A DNA stretch of 64,000 nucleotides from Roseitranquillus sp963776845 (GCA_963776845.1 CAVZOJ010000002.1:1302001-1366000); one strand, 5' to 3'; numbered from the stretch's first letter, positions 8,820 to 20,597 are shown. Program-made: numbers and translations. The notes: generated from the sequence alone by a model not told the origin.

Positions 8820-9203
8820 CTAGCGCTGCACGGTCTTCAGATACTCGACGATTGCGGCGATGCTCCGGCTCGTCATGACCGGCTGTCCCTTGGCCGTCGC
8901 AAGGGAGGCGCTGGGCTCGCCGTCGAAGACCTCACCCCACAGCGGCATTTCGCCGCCATGCGCCAGAAGCGGGTCCCGCCCGTCGATTCTCTGAACGACG
9001 GGGAAGGTCGGAAACTCTCCGCCCGCCCGCTCGGAAAGACCCGTGAGGTCCGGCGGCGGCGCCAGCAGAATCGGTGCCATAGGACCATTGCCGTCGGCCG
9101 CAACCCCATGACACGTCGCGCAAAACTGCGTATAAAGCTGGGCTCCGGTCGGCTGGGCTGCGGCCGGTGCGGCCAGCAGCAGACACACTACTAGAATTCT
9201 CAT
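8820..9203 (-). CDS. Small periplasmic cytochrome c
   Basis: A 127-residue class I cytochrome c with a cleavable signal peptide (ILVVCLLLAAPAAAQ) and one heme site, C28-A-T-C31-H32. Conserved downstream blocks are PPPDLTGLSERAGGEFP, VQRIDGRDPLLAHGGEMPLWG, where the Met is the likely sixth heme ligand, and IAAIVEYLKTVQR. GGAGGG precedes the ATG at 9203. It is a close paralogue of the cytochrome c encoded at 10039-10428, and the two flank a DUF1194 gene. It is probably a soluble electron carrier; the partner is not evident. Confidence 0.87.
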   Translation of the reverse strand: MRILVVCLLLAAPAAAQPTGAQLYTQFCATCHGVAADGNGPMAPILLAPPPDLTGLSERAGGEFPTFPVVQRIDGRDPLLAHGGEMPLWGEVFDGEPSASLATAKGQPVMTSRSIAAIVEYLKTVQR

Positions 9204-9315
9204 CTCGCCCTCCATGCAGGCATCCGCCCGAAGAGTGCGCAGAGGCCCGGGTTCTCGCATTGATGTGCGTCAGCCCAGGCTCGCAAGACCGACGCGGCGC
9301 GAATAGAGTGACCTC

Positions 9316-10035
9316 ATGATCCGCGTCCTCGCTTTCACCCTCACCCTCACCCTCACGCTGCCAGCGCTCGCCCAGGACGTCGAGGTCGAGCTCGTCCTTC
9401 TTGCCGACGCCAGCGGATCGATCGACATGGAGGAGACGCAGTTCCAGCGCATGGGCTATGCGACGGCAATCATGGATCCGGAGGTCATTTCCGCCATCGA
9501 GCGGACAGCCTACGGCCGAATCGCGGTCACGTATGTCGAGTGGGCCGCGTCCTACAGCCACGACGTCGTGGTCCCGTGGACGATCATCGAAGGCGGCGAC
9601 AGCGCCGCAGCCTTCGCCGAAGCGCTGATTCCGCCGCCGCGACGCGCCTACGGGCGCAACGCGATCGGCTCGGCGCTGCTGTTCGGCAAGGAACTGATCG
9701 AGACCAACGACATCGTGGGCTGGCGCCGCGTCATTGATTTCTCCGGCGACAGCGCGAACAACTGGAACGGCCCACCGATCGCGACGGCGCGAGCCGAGGT
9801 GCTCGAAGCAGGCATAACCATCAACGGCCTCGCCGTCTTGTGCCGCGCCTGCAACGGCCGGCCCTCGGGCCCAGAGCTCGAGTCCCAGTACGAGGAACGG
9901 ATCATTGGCGGCCGCGGCGCCTTCGTCGTCACGGCCGAGACCCCCGACAGCTTTGCCGAGGCGGTTAAGCGGAAGCTGATCCTCGAGATCAGCGGGACGC
10001 AACCCGGCGGGCTGCTCGATATCGCGCAGCGCTAG
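9316..10035 (+). CDS. DUF1194 domain (von Willebrand A-like) secreted protein
   Basis: A 239-residue exported protein. The signal peptide contains a TLTLTLTL run encoded by a six-base tandem repeat. The mature part is a DUF1194 domain related to vWA folds: LVLLADASGSIDMEE carries the MIDAS-like DxSxS, followed by YVEWA, RNAIGSALLFG, RRVIDFSGDSANN and INGLAVLCR. Such domains bind a metal ion and mediate protein-protein contacts; no enzymatic role is known to me. It is divergent from one small cytochrome c and convergent with its paralogue, suggesting a shared redox or maturation role, which is inference. Confidence 0.88.
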   Translation: MIRVLAFTLTLTLTLPALAQDVEVELVLLADASGSIDMEETQFQRMGYATAIMDPEVISAIERTAYGRIAVTYVEWAASYSHDVVVPWTIIEGGDSAAAFAEALIPPPRRAYGRNAIGSALLFGKELIETNDIVGWRRVIDFSGDSANNWNGPPIATARAEVLEAGITINGLAVLCRACNGRPSGPELESQYEERIIGGRGAFVVTAETPDSFAEAVKRKLILEISGTQPGGLLDIAQR

Positions 10036-10038
10036 GTT

Positions 10039-10428
10039 TTACTGCTGGATCGACTCGAGGTAGTCGACGAGTGCCAGGATGCGGCGATCCGCAAAGACCG
10101 GAGAGCCGTCGTCGGCATCTTCAATGCCGGGCTGCCCGGACAGAAGCGACCCGAATACCGGCATAGGTCCGCCATGTGCCCTTATTCCGGTACGCCCGTC
10201 GATGATGTAAATCACCTTCAGACGCGGGAACTCCCCGTCGTTCCGCGCCGCCAGACGCGTGAGGTCCGGCACCGGGACCGACAGCAACTCGGCCGCGGGG
10301 CCGTCACCGATCGCCTCGGCGCCGTGGCATCCGGCGCAGGCATCCATGTAGAGCGTGCGGCCAGGCGCCGCCTCCTGCGCCACGACGGGCGCCGCCACAA
10401 TCGCGGCGGCCAGAGCGAATCTGAACAT
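10039..10428 (-). CDS. Small periplasmic cytochrome c
   Basis: A 129-residue class I cytochrome c with a signal peptide ending near VVAQ and one heme-binding site C31-A-G-C34-H35. It shares with the 8820-9203 protein the blocks VPDLTRLAARNDGEFP, IYIIDGRTGIRAHGGPMPVFG and ILALVDYLESIQQ; the Met in GGPMP is the likely axial ligand. The stop lies 3 bases from the stop of the convergent DUF1194 gene. The duplication on both sides of DUF1194 argues that the three products are functionally linked, but the electron donor and acceptor are unknown. Confidence 0.87.
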   Translation of the reverse strand: MFRFALAAAIVAAPVVAQEAAPGRTLYMDACAGCHGAEAIGDGPAAELLSVPVPDLTRLAARNDGEFPRLKVIYIIDGRTGIRAHGGPMPVFGSLLSGQPGIEDADDGSPVFADRRILALVDYLESIQQ

Positions 10429-10502
10429 CGATGGTCCTCACTTTCGGTAGGCCCACACTAACCAACCTTGGCGTCGGCGCCTTGATGAAAATCAGACCCG
10501 CG

Positions 10503-11177
10503 TCACGTCAAACGGCCGAGGTCCAGCCGCAGCACACGGTCCATCCGCGCAGCCAAGTCGAGGTTGTGTGTCGCCACCAGAGCCGCGAGACCGGTCTCGC
10601 GTACCAATGTCATCAGGGCGTCGAACACGCGGTCCGACGTCGCCGGGTCGAGGTTGCCGGTAGGCTCGTCCGCCAGAAGCAGTCGCGGGCCGTTGGCCAG
10701 CGCGCGGCAGAACGCGACTCGCTGCGCCTCGCCTCCCGAAAGCGCGGCGGGCCGGTGCTCTCCCCTCTCGGCAAGGCCGACGCGAGACAGGAGGTCGCGC
10801 GCCCGTGCCGCCGCGGCGTCACGCGAGACACCCGCGGCCCGCTGCGGCAGCGCCACGTTCTCGACCGCGGTGAATTCGGGGAGCAGATGATGAGCCTGGT
10901 AGACGAACCCGACCTCGCGGCGCCGCGCCGCCGTCCGGCGACTGTCGGACGCGCCGGAATAGTCCGTACCGCCGAGTGTCACGGCCCCGGCATCTGGGCG
11001 GTCGAGGAGACCGGCGATGTGAAGCAGCGTCGATTTTCCCGCACCGGACGGAGCGACCAGTGCCACCGCCTCGCCCTTCGCGAGCGTCAGCGATGCGTTG
11101 CGCAGGACCACGACCTCGCTTGGCTTGCCGCGATTATACGCCCTGTCGACGCCGTCGAGCCTGAGCGCGTCATTCAT
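10503..11177 (-). CDS. lolD: Lipoprotein-releasing ABC transporter ATP-binding protein LolD
   Basis: A 224-residue ATPase of the LolCDE system, which extracts mature lipoproteins from the inner membrane and hands them to LolA. Walker A is APSGAGKST at about 42-50, the Q-loop is in FVYQAHHLL, the signature is ALSGGEAQR, Walker B is LLLADEPTGNLD and the switch His is in VATHNLD. The gene begins 8 bases inside the end of the permease gene, giving a tight two-gene unit. The length is normal for the family. Confidence 0.93.
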   Translation of the reverse strand: MNDALRLDGVDRAYNRGKPSEVVVLRNASLTLAKGEAVALVAPSGAGKSTLLHIAGLLDRPDAGAVTLGGTDYSGASDSRRTAARRREVGFVYQAHHLLPEFTAVENVALPQRAAGVSRDAAAARARDLLSRVGLAERGEHRPAALSGGEAQRVAFCRALANGPRLLLADEPTGNLDPATSDRVFDALMTLVRETGLAALVATHNLDLAARMDRVLRLDLGRLT

Positions 11178-12456
11178 AGCGCAGCGCCTCGACGGGGTTC
11201 ATCCGTGCGGCGCGCCTTGCGGGGAACAGCGTGACGAGAAAGCTCAGCGCCAATGAAAGGAGGACGGCGGAAGCCACGTCCTCGACGCGCAGCAGCGCCG
11301 GCAGCTCGTAGATACCGCGCACCGACGGATCCCAGATGCCCCCGCCGGAGAGCTGGTCGACAAGGCCGAAGATGGGGTCGATCCAGATCGCGAACGCGCA
11401 GCCGAGGATCACGCCGAGAGCGGTCCCGACGATCCCCGTCAATGCGCCGCATAGGAAGAAGATGCGCATCACCGCCCCTTCGGTAAGACCGATGGTCCGC
11501 AGAATGCCGATGTCGTGTCCCTTGTTCTTCACCAGCATCACGAGGCCCGAGACGATGTTCATCGCGGCGATCAGGACAAGGACCGACATGATGACGAACA
11601 TCACGTTGTCCTCGATGTCGAGCGCCCGGAGGAATGCGCCCGAGGCGTCCCGCCACGTCCAGATCAACGTATCTGGTCCCGCGGCTTCGACGATCTCGGG
11701 GATCAGCGCGTCGATCGCCTCGGGCTCGTCGACCATCACCTCCAACTCGTCCGCCCGACCCTCGCTGTTGAAGTAGACCTGCGCCTCATCGAACGGCAGG
11801 TAGGCGCGCGTCCGGTCGATGTCGTAGCGCCCGGCCTCAAAGACATAGACGACCTCGTAGGCCGAGACCCGTGGCGTCGTTCCAAAGGCGGTGCGCGCGC
11901 CGTCGGGCGAGATCAGTCGCAAGGTCTCACCGACAGAGACCCCCAGCTCTCGCGCAACGCCGGCGCCGATCGCAATTCCCTCTCCGAAGCGGCCGATGTC
12001 TCCGAGGGCAACCTCGGGGTCGGCGATGCGGGGCAACGTGGCGAGGTCGGCGGCGCGGATGCCGAAGACCTCGACGCCTGCATTCTCGCCGTTCGCGTTC
12101 GCCAGAACCTGACCACGGACCAACGGAGCGACCCGCGTTACGCCCGGCACGCCCGCGACGCGCTCGGCCATCGCGTCGAAGTCTTCGATGCCGGTAATCC
12201 GCGTGCCCTGCTCCGTCGTGCGCCCTTGGGAATAGACGGTGACGTGCGCGTTCGCGCCGAGGATCGTGTCGACGAACTCGGCGCGAAAACCCGCCCGCAC
12301 CGACAGCGTCGCGATCAGCGCGAAGACGGCCAGCGTGATGCCGATGACGCTGATCCAAGTCATCGCGCTGATGCCGCCCTCCGCCCGGCGGGCGCGCAGG
12401 TATCGCCAAGCGATCAGCCACTCGTAGGGCGCGAAGGGTGCGGTCTGGCCGGACAT
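11170..12456 (-). CDS. Lipoprotein-releasing ABC transporter permease LolC/LolE
   Basis: A 428-residue MacB/FtsX-type permease. An N-terminal helix (ISVIGITLAVFALIATLSV), a large periplasmic domain of about 220 residues and three C-terminal helices match the LolC/LolE architecture; FPARRAARMNPVEALRYE is the characteristic family C-terminus. In alphaproteobacteria a single LolC/E-type permease usually partners LolD as a homodimer, so I do not choose between LolC and LolE. It overlaps lolD by 8 bases and is transcribed together with it. Confidence 0.92.
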   Translation of the reverse strand: MSGQTAPFAPYEWLIAWRYLRARRAEGGISAMTWISVIGITLAVFALIATLSVRAGFRAEFVDTILGANAHVTVYSQGRTTEQGTRITGIEDFDAMAERVAGVPGVTRVAPLVRGQVLANANGENAGVEVFGIRAADLATLPRIADPEVALGDIGRFGEGIAIGAGVARELGVSVGETLRLISPDGARTAFGTTPRVSAYEVVYVFEAGRYDIDRTRAYLPFDEAQVYFNSEGRADELEVMVDEPEAIDALIPEIVEAAGPDTLIWTWRDASGAFLRALDIEDNVMFVIMSVLVLIAAMNIVSGLVMLVKNKGHDIGILRTIGLTEGAVMRIFFLCGALTGIVGTALGVILGCAFAIWIDPIFGLVDQLSGGGIWDPSVRGIYELPALLRVEDVASAVLLSLALSFLVTLFPARRAARMNPVEALRYE

Positions 12457-12562
12457 GCGCGCGCGATGTGAGGGCGTTGGCTTGTGGGGTCAAGCGAATT
12501 GGGTTTGCCGCGCCGCTGTTGCGTGCCATCCTGAGGGCCTAAGAAACCGAAAGGAGCGCGCG

Positions 12563-13033
12563 ATGATCCGCACCCTGACCCTTCTGCTGGCGCTCGCGGG
12601 CGCGCCTGCGCTCGCCAACGGCCCGGATTTCTCGATCGCGGGCGCTCGCGTCGTGGGCATTCCGGGGTTCGAGGAGATCACTGCCAGGTCGGGCCCGAGG
12701 TGCAACGCGACCGGGCGCGCGCGCATCGACGTGACTTTCACCGATCCCGACGGCATCGCGTACGCGGCGGTCGACTTGCGATCGTCCCAAGTGCGTCCCG
12801 CCGTCTCCGAACAGGCCGAGACTTGGCTGTGGATTCCGAACTATGAACGGCCGGAACGCTCCTATCGCTGGAGGTACGAAGACCCAGCCGCTCTGCGCAC
12901 ACTCTACACCATCCCAATCGCCCTCGAGCTCATCCCCGGCGCCGGTCCGATCCCGACCGAGGTGATGACCAAGGATGGCAAGGGTGGCCTCAAGATCCGC
13001 CGTTTCGCGCTGGTTCCCTCGGCCTGCAGATAG
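12563..13033 (+). CDS. Secreted protein of unknown function
   Basis: A 156-residue protein with a clear signal peptide (IRTLTLLLALAGAPALA) and a beta-rich mature part. AAGGAGCG precedes the ATG at 12563 by 7 bases; a longer open frame upstream is not needed. Features are RCNATGRARIDVTFTDPDG, FALVPSACR at the end and two cysteines that could pair. It lies between the divergent lolDE unit and proS, with which it converges 9 bases apart. I do not recognise the family. Confidence 0.7.
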   Translation: MIRTLTLLLALAGAPALANGPDFSIAGARVVGIPGFEEITARSGPRCNATGRARIDVTFTDPDGIAYAAVDLRSSQVRPAVSEQAETWLWIPNYERPERSYRWRYEDPAALRTLYTIPIALELIPGAGPIPTEVMTKDGKGGLKIRRFALVPSACR

Positions 13034-13042
13034 AACCGCCGC

Positions 13043-14383
13043 CTACCGGCCCGAATAAGCTTCCGTCAGCCGCGCCACGGCAGCATCGGGCGACACCTCT
13101 TCGCTCTCCCCGGTCCGGCGCGAGGTCAGCTCGACCTTTCCGGAGGCGAGCCCGCGCGGACCGACGGTGAGGCGCCAAGGCAGGCCGATCAGGTCCATCG
13201 TCGCAAACTTCGCGCCTGCCCGCTCCTCGGTGTCGTCGTAGAGCGGGTCGAGCCCTTTTGCCTTCAGCGCCGCATATAGGGTCTCGCAGGCCGAGTCCGT
13301 CGCCGCGTCGCCCTGCCGTAAGTTGACGATGCCCGCATGGAACGGGGTCACGCCCTCAGGCCAGACGATCCCCTTGTCGTCGTGGCTCGCCTCGATGATC
13401 GCGCCGACGAGGCGGCTGACGCCGATGCCGTGGCTGCCCATGTGAACCGGCACGCGCTCTCCGGCGGCGTTCGTGACGAGCGCGCCCATGGGTTCCGAAT
13501 ACTTCGTGCCGAAATAGAAGATCTGCCCGACCTCGATGCCCCGCGCCTCGCGGCGGCGATCATCCGGAACCGTCTCGGCGAAGACGGAGGCGTCGTGCGT
13601 ATCCTCCGTGCGCGCATAGAGCGAAGTGAACTCCTCCAGCACGCCACGGCACTGATCCCGGTCGTCGTAGTCGATCTCACGCTCGCCAAGGCGGATGTCG
13701 GTCACGTGGCTGTCGTAGAAGACGCCGCTCTCACCGGTCTCTGCGAGAACGAGGAACTCGTGGCTGTAGTCGCCGCCTATGGGCCCGGTCTCGGCACGCA
13801 TCGGGATCGCCTGCAGGCCCATCCGCTCGTACGTCCGCAGGTAGCTGACGAGGTGGCGGTTGTAGGCATGCTTGGCCGACGCCTCGTCGACGTCGAAGTT
13901 GTAGCCGTCCTTCATCAGGAACTCGCGGCCGCGCATGACGCCGAAGCGAGGCCGCACCTCGTCGCGGAACTTCCACTGGATGTGGTAGAGCGTCATCGGT
14001 AGGTCGCGGTAGCTCGACACGTGGCTGCGGAAGATGTCGGTGATTAGCTCCTCGTTCGTCGGACCGTAGAGCATGTCGCGGTCGTGCCGGTCCTTGATAC
14101 GCAGCATCTCGGGCCCGTAGGCGTTGTAGCGCCCGCTTTCCTGCCACAACTCGGCCGACTGCAGGGTCGGCATCAGAAGCGGGATGTGCCCCGCCCTCTG
14201 CTGCTCCTCGTGGACGATCTGTTCGACCCGGCGCAGCACCTTGTAGCCCAGCGGCAGCCAAGAATAGATCCCGGCCGAGGCCTGCTTGATCATCCCCGCC
14301 CTGAGCATCAGCCGGTGGCTCACGATCTGCGCCTCGGACGGCGTTTCCTTCAGAACGGGGAGGAAGTATCGGCTGAGGCGCAT
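13043..14383 (-). CDS. proS: Prolyl-tRNA synthetase, short alphaproteobacterial type
   Basis: A 446-residue class II aminoacyl-tRNA synthetase that charges tRNA-Pro. N-terminal MRLSRYFLPVLKETPSEAQ, the class II motif 1 region AGIYSWLPLG, motif 2 FRDEVRPRFGVMRGREFLMKDGY, and motif 3 SHGIGVSRLVGAIIE are present, followed by the C-terminal anticodon-binding domain. The length fits the form that lacks the large editing insertion, as in alphaproteobacteria and mitochondria. ATG 14383 was chosen because family members start with MRLSRYF; the open frame extends six codons further. Confidence 0.95.
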   Translation of the reverse strand: MRLSRYFLPVLKETPSEAQIVSHRLMLRAGMIKQASAGIYSWLPLGYKVLRRVEQIVHEEQQRAGHIPLLMPTLQSAELWQESGRYNAYGPEMLRIKDRHDRDMLYGPTNEELITDIFRSHVSSYRDLPMTLYHIQWKFRDEVRPRFGVMRGREFLMKDGYNFDVDEASAKHAYNRHLVSYLRTYERMGLQAIPMRAETGPIGGDYSHEFLVLAETGESGVFYDSHVTDIRLGEREIDYDDRDQCRGVLEEFTSLYARTEDTHDASVFAETVPDDRRREARGIEVGQIFYFGTKYSEPMGALVTNAAGERVPVHMGSHGIGVSRLVGAIIEASHDDKGIVWPEGVTPFHAGIVNLRQGDAATDSACETLYAALKAKGLDPLYDDTEERAGAKFATMDLIGLPWRLTVGPRGLASGKVELTSRRTGESEEVSPDAAVARLTEAYSGR

Positions 14384-14485
14384 CTCGGTCCCTGATCGCA
14401 CGAAAAAGGCCGGTCACGCTTATGGCATCGCCGGCGGGGCAGCAACGCCCTTGCGCGAGGGTGCGGGACAGGCGATCACGCTTCC

Positions 14486-15553
14486 ATGGCCCTGCCTGTG
14501 CGCGAGCAGTTCAAGTACTGGGGAATCGCCGCGGCGGTCTTCGCCCTGCTTCTGTGGCTGCTCGGCGATGTGCTCGTGCCATTCCTGCTCGGCGGGGCGA
14601 TCGCCTACCTGCTCGATCCGATCGCCGACCGGTTGGAGCGGCTTGGCCTGTCGCGGATGTGGGCGACCGTGGTCATCACGATCCTCGGCATCCTGACGCT
14701 GGTGGTCATGCTGCTCCTGATCGTCCCGACGCTCGCCCGCCAGGCGACGCAGCTCGTCGAGACGGCGCCGCAGATGGCCGAAAATCTCGAGACCTTCCTG
14801 ACGGAGCGCTTTCCTTCGCTGATCGAGCAGGATTCGATCCTGCGTCGCTCGCTCAACGACCTCGGCGAGACGATCCGCTCGCGCGGTGGCGAGGTCGTGC
14901 AGGCGGCTCTGTCTTCGCTCAGCGGCCTCGTCAACGTCGTCGTGCTCTTCGTCATTGTGCCCGTGGTGTCCTTCTACCTCCTGATGGACTGGGACCGGCT
15001 CGTCGCGAGGATCGACTCGCTCCTGCCGCGCGAACACGCCCCCACGATCCGCCGGCTGGCCGCGCAGATCGACGAGACGCTGTCAGGCTTCGTGCGTGGG
15101 CAAGGTCTCGTCTGCCTGATCCTCGGCACCTATTACGCGGTGGCGCTGATCGCGGTCGGGCTTAATTTCGGGCTCGTCATCGGGTTCATCGCCGGCATCC
15201 TGACGTTCATCCCGTACGTCGGCGCCGTCGTCGGCGGGGTGCTTTCGATCGGGCTTGCGCTGTTCCAGTTCTGGGGCGACTGGGTTTGGATCATCGTGGT
15301 CTGGGCGATCTTCCAGTCCGGACAGTTCATCGAGGGCAACATCCTCACGCCGAAGCTCGTGGGCGACAGCGTCGGCCTTCATCCGGTCTGGCTGATCTTC
15401 GCGCTGTCAGCGTTCGGAGCTCTGTTCGGCTTCGTCGGCCTTCTGGTCGCGGTGCCGGTAGCGGCGGTGATAGGTGTGCTGGCGCGGTTCCTGACCGAAC
15501 GGTATCGCGCGTCCAAGCTCTACCGCGGGCTCGAAGATGACGGCGCACGCTGA
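14486..15553 (+). CDS. AI-2E family (PerM-like) transporter
   Basis: A 355-residue inner-membrane protein with about seven to eight helices and the family pattern: LLGDVLVPFLLGGAIAYLLDPIADRLERLGL near the start, the PVVSFYLLMDWDRLVARI block, and the C-terminal EGNILTPKLVGDSVGLHPVWLIFAL signature. Members have been linked to export of small molecules or Na+/H+ antiport; the substrate is not predictable here. Its stop lies 14 bases inside the following hdaA frame, so the two are translationally coupled, an arrangement common in the Rhodobacterales. Confidence 0.9.
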   Translation: MALPVREQFKYWGIAAAVFALLLWLLGDVLVPFLLGGAIAYLLDPIADRLERLGLSRMWATVVITILGILTLVVMLLLIVPTLARQATQLVETAPQMAENLETFLTERFPSLIEQDSILRRSLNDLGETIRSRGGEVVQAALSSLSGLVNVVVLFVIVPVVSFYLLMDWDRLVARIDSLLPREHAPTIRRLAAQIDETLSGFVRGQGLVCLILGTYYAVALIAVGLNFGLVIGFIAGILTFIPYVGAVVGGVLSIGLALFQFWGDWVWIIVVWAIFQSGQFIEGNILTPKLVGDSVGLHPVWLIFALSAFGALFGFVGLLVAVPVAAVIGVLARFLTERYRASKLYRGLEDDGAR

Positions 15554-16235
15554 GACGAAGCAACTCGCGCTGGCCCTTACGCCGAAGACGTCTTTCGCGC
15601 GCGAGGCCTTTCTGCAGGCAGAGTGCAATCGCGACGGCCTAAACCGCGTGCTGGCATGGCGCGGCTGGCCTACCGGCAAGCTCGTGCTGTCAGGGCCCGC
15701 GGCCAGCGGCAAGACGCATCTGGCGCATATATGGGCGGAAGACTCCGGCGCACGGCTTGTCTCCGCCGACACCCTGCATTCCGTTGATCCTGCCACTTTC
15801 GTCGACCGCGGCCTCGCCCTGGACGATGCGGACCGCGTCGCCGGAGACGCCGGGAGTGAACGCATGCTGCTCCATCTTCACAACGCGCTGCAACAGAACG
15901 GCCTGCCGTTGCTGCTGACGTCGCGGCGGGAACCGGGCCGGTGGAGCGTTGCACTACCCGATCTGGCCAGTCGCATCGCGGCGGCGCCGCATGCGAGGCT
16001 GGCGCCGCCAGACGACGCGCTGCTCGCGGCGGTTCTGGTCAAGCTCTTCCATGACCGGCAGCTCAACGTGGAGCCGCATCTCGTCACATGGCTCGTGACG
16101 CGGATGGACCGCTCGCTTGCTGCCGCCCGCGACATCGTCGCCCGCCTCGATGCTGCCGCCTTTGCCGAGCGCAGTCCGGTGAACCGCCGAATGGCACGCG
16201 CCGTTCTGGACAACATCGAGGACGGGCCGCCATGA
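15537..16235 (+). CDS. hdaA: DnaA regulatory inactivator-like protein HdaA
   Basis: A 232-residue DnaA-related AAA+ protein. The N-terminal QLALAL at 9-14 matches the beta-clamp-binding motif of Hda. Walker A GPAASGKTHLAH is at about 53-64, Walker B is LALDDADRV, and sensor-type RR and ALPDLASRI follow. In this family the protein, together with the DNA-loaded clamp, promotes ATP hydrolysis on DnaA after initiation. It lacks the DnaA DNA-binding domain, as expected. It overlaps perM-like by 17 bases and precedes ppk, a usual arrangement in the order. Confidence 0.87.
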   Translation: MTAHAETKQLALALTPKTSFAREAFLQAECNRDGLNRVLAWRGWPTGKLVLSGPAASGKTHLAHIWAEDSGARLVSADTLHSVDPATFVDRGLALDDADRVAGDAGSERMLLHLHNALQQNGLPLLLTSRREPGRWSVALPDLASRIAAAPHARLAPPDDALLAAVLVKLFHDRQLNVEPHLVTWLVTRMDRSLAAARDIVARLDAAAFAERSPVNRRMARAVLDNIEDGPP

Positions 16236-16265
16236 TGGCGGCTCACGCGATGGATGGAGCTAGTC

Positions 16266-18476
<2,211 letters not shown>

Positions 18477-18530
18477 CCTCGGGCCTCCGTCGGGGCCAGT
18501 GTGGCGCCGCCGTCGGAGGGAGGACGACCT

Positions 18531-20053
18531 TTGGCAGACGACAGCGCCGCCTGGGGGCCTTTCGGAAGGCCGCTCTTCGACAGCTCCAAGGCGCGGGCGC
18601 TGAGCCGTGTCGGCGTGATCGACGTCGGCTCGAACTCCGTTCGCCTCGTCGTTTTCGACGGCGCTGCGCGGAGCCCCGCGTACTTCTTCAATGAAAAGCT
18701 GATGTGCGGGCTCGGCCGTGGCTTCAACGAAACCGGGCGCCTGAATCCGGAGGGACGGGTCCGGGCGGTGGCGGCGCTGCGTCGTTTCGCGCTGCTCGCC
18801 AGGGGAATGGACGTCTCGCCGCTGGTCACGGTCGCGACCGCGGCGGTGCGGGAAGCCGCGGACGGCCCCGACTTCGTCGAGGAGGTACGGAAGGCCAGCG
18901 GCATCGAGATTCACGTCATTGACGGCGAGGACGAGGCTCGCCTTTCCGGCCAGGGCGTTCTCCTCGGCTGGCCCGGAGCCAGCGGCCTGATCTGTGACAT
19001 CGGTGGTTCTTCCATGGAGATGGCTCAGATCGGCGATGGAGAGGTCGGCAAGCGTCTCACGTCTCCTCTGGGGCCGTTCCGCTTGGCTGAGATCAAGCCG
19101 GCCAAGCTGCAAAGTCACGTCGCCAAGATCGTGAAGGGTCTCGTCAAGTCGCTCGGCGCTGAACCTGAAAGGCTGTTCCTGGTAGGTGGATCGTGGCGCG
19201 CGATCGCGCGACTGGACATGATCCGCAAGGACTATCCCCTTGCTGTCCTGCACGAATATCGGATGACGCCGCACAGCGTGGCGAACACCGTCGACTGGAT
19301 CGAAGCTAACGACCTCGAGGACCTGCGCAAGAAAGCCGGCCTCAGCGAAGCGCGGATGGCGCTGATCCCGCTCGCGGCCAAGGTTATTCGCGAGGTCGTC
19401 GCCGGGTTCAAGCCGGGAGAGATCGCGATTTCCTCGTACGGTATCCGCGAAGGCCTGCTCTTCGAGCAGATGCCGCCGGAGCTACGCGAACGCGACCCCC
19501 TGATCGAAGCTTGCCGCTTCGCCGAATTCGAAGGACGCGCGGCTGCCGGGCTTCGGTCGAAAGCTCTATCGATTCGTCCTTCCTCTCTTCAAGGACAGCT
19601 CCGAGCGGGAACAGCGCATCGTCCGCGCGGCCTGCCTGCTGCACGACGTGAGCTGGAGGGCCCACCCCGACTACCGCCACGAAGTCTGCTTCGACAATGC
19701 CACCCGTGCCAACCTCGGCGGCCTGACGCATGAGGAGCGCATCTTCCTCGGCCTCTCGCTGCTCCACCGCTACAAGGGGTCGCGAGACGGCAAGCTTGAG
19801 GACGTGGTCGCGCTTCTACCGCCCGATATGGTGAAGCGGGCAGAGATCCTCGGGCGCGCGATGCGCCTTGGCGCGATGTTCACGGTGGAGGATCCGGCCG
19901 AAATGGGCGAGCTGCGTTGGTTCCCGGGAAAATCGCGCCTCGAGATCCACGTCCATCCGGCGGGCGAGGGATTGTTCGGAGAGGTCGCGCAGAGCCGATT
20001 TCAGATCCCTCGCCAGCGCAATGGGCGCGGAGGGAGAGGTCGTCCGCCGCTAG
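18531..20053 (+). CDS. ppx: Exopolyphosphatase Ppx/GppA family, interrupted by two frameshifts
   Basis: Hydrolyses terminal phosphates of polyphosphate (or pppGpp). The N-terminal ASKHA domain is intact: GVIDVGSNSVRLVVFDG, TVATAAVREA, ICDIGGSSMEM and VGGSWRAIARLD. The frame used up to about 19530 then loses homology; the next frame continues with DARLPGFGRKLYRF, ACLLHDVSWRAHPDYRHE and GGLTHEERIFLGLSLLHRYKG, and a second shift near 20005 leads to SLASAMGAEGEVVRR and a stop at 20053. One extra base near 19529 explains the first break. The start is set at TTG 18531 because GGAGGGAGGA lies just before it and family members begin close to this point; GTG 18501 is possible. Confidence 0.85.
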
Positions 20054-20257
20054 GCGCAAATGCGTCGGTACATCAAGCGACGCTCACGTACGCGGACATG
20101 TTTGTCGAGCACGTGTCCTAGCCAAGATCCACCGATCGGCAAAGATGAATGCAACGCGCCCAAGACGTCGGGCGATACCGCGCATGTGTGCGACAATCGA
20201 CGTTGATTGGTCGACTACGGCCAGCCATGCGCCTGCCCATGAAGCAAGGGCGATGAG

Positions 20258-20569
20258 CTACAGCTCGATCGGGTCGCCTGGCTCCGCCTCTTCTACCTCC
20301 GGCGCCTTGGGTTCCGGCGACGGTTCCAGCGGCGTCTTCCGCCGAATGATGATGTCGCCATTCGGCAGCATTTCGGGCGCCTCATAGTTGTTGAGGTTGT
20401 CAATCTGGTCGCGCAGGTCGCGCAAGGCCGGCTCGACCTCCGAAAAGAGATCCCGCAGCAACTGCTCGATCCCTCGAGCGAGAGGAGTGGCCTCCTCCTC
20501 GACCTCCTGAGCCTCAGCCGTGGAAGTCGCCAGAATGAGTATCAGGGCGATCCAATGCATACTGATCAT
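20258..20569 (-). CDS. Conserved secreted protein of Rhodobacterales type, unknown function
   Basis: A 103-residue protein with a short signal peptide (MHWIALILILATSTAEAQ), a helical middle that looks amphipathic (GIEQLLRDLFSEVEPALRDLRDQIDNL) and a conserved stretch YEAPEMLPNGDIIIRRKTPLEP, followed by an acidic, proline-rich tail. Proteins with this layout are common beside djlA in Rhodobacterales and are often mislabelled as ATPases; nothing in the sequence supports such an activity. The start could be 20569 or the Met three codons later (20560). Confidence 0.72.
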   Translation of the reverse strand: MISMHWIALILILATSTAEAQEVEEEATPLARGIEQLLRDLFSEVEPALRDLRDQIDNLNNYEAPEMLPNGDIIIRRKTPLEPSPEPKAPEVEEAEPGDPIEL

Positions 20570-20597
20570 TTAGGCCCGACTCGTCGCCTGCCAACGC

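Noticed and set aside
9341..9360. Tandem six-base repeat in the DUF1194 gene
   Set aside because: It simply encodes the Leu-Thr run of the signal peptide; too short and in frame to be a repeat element.
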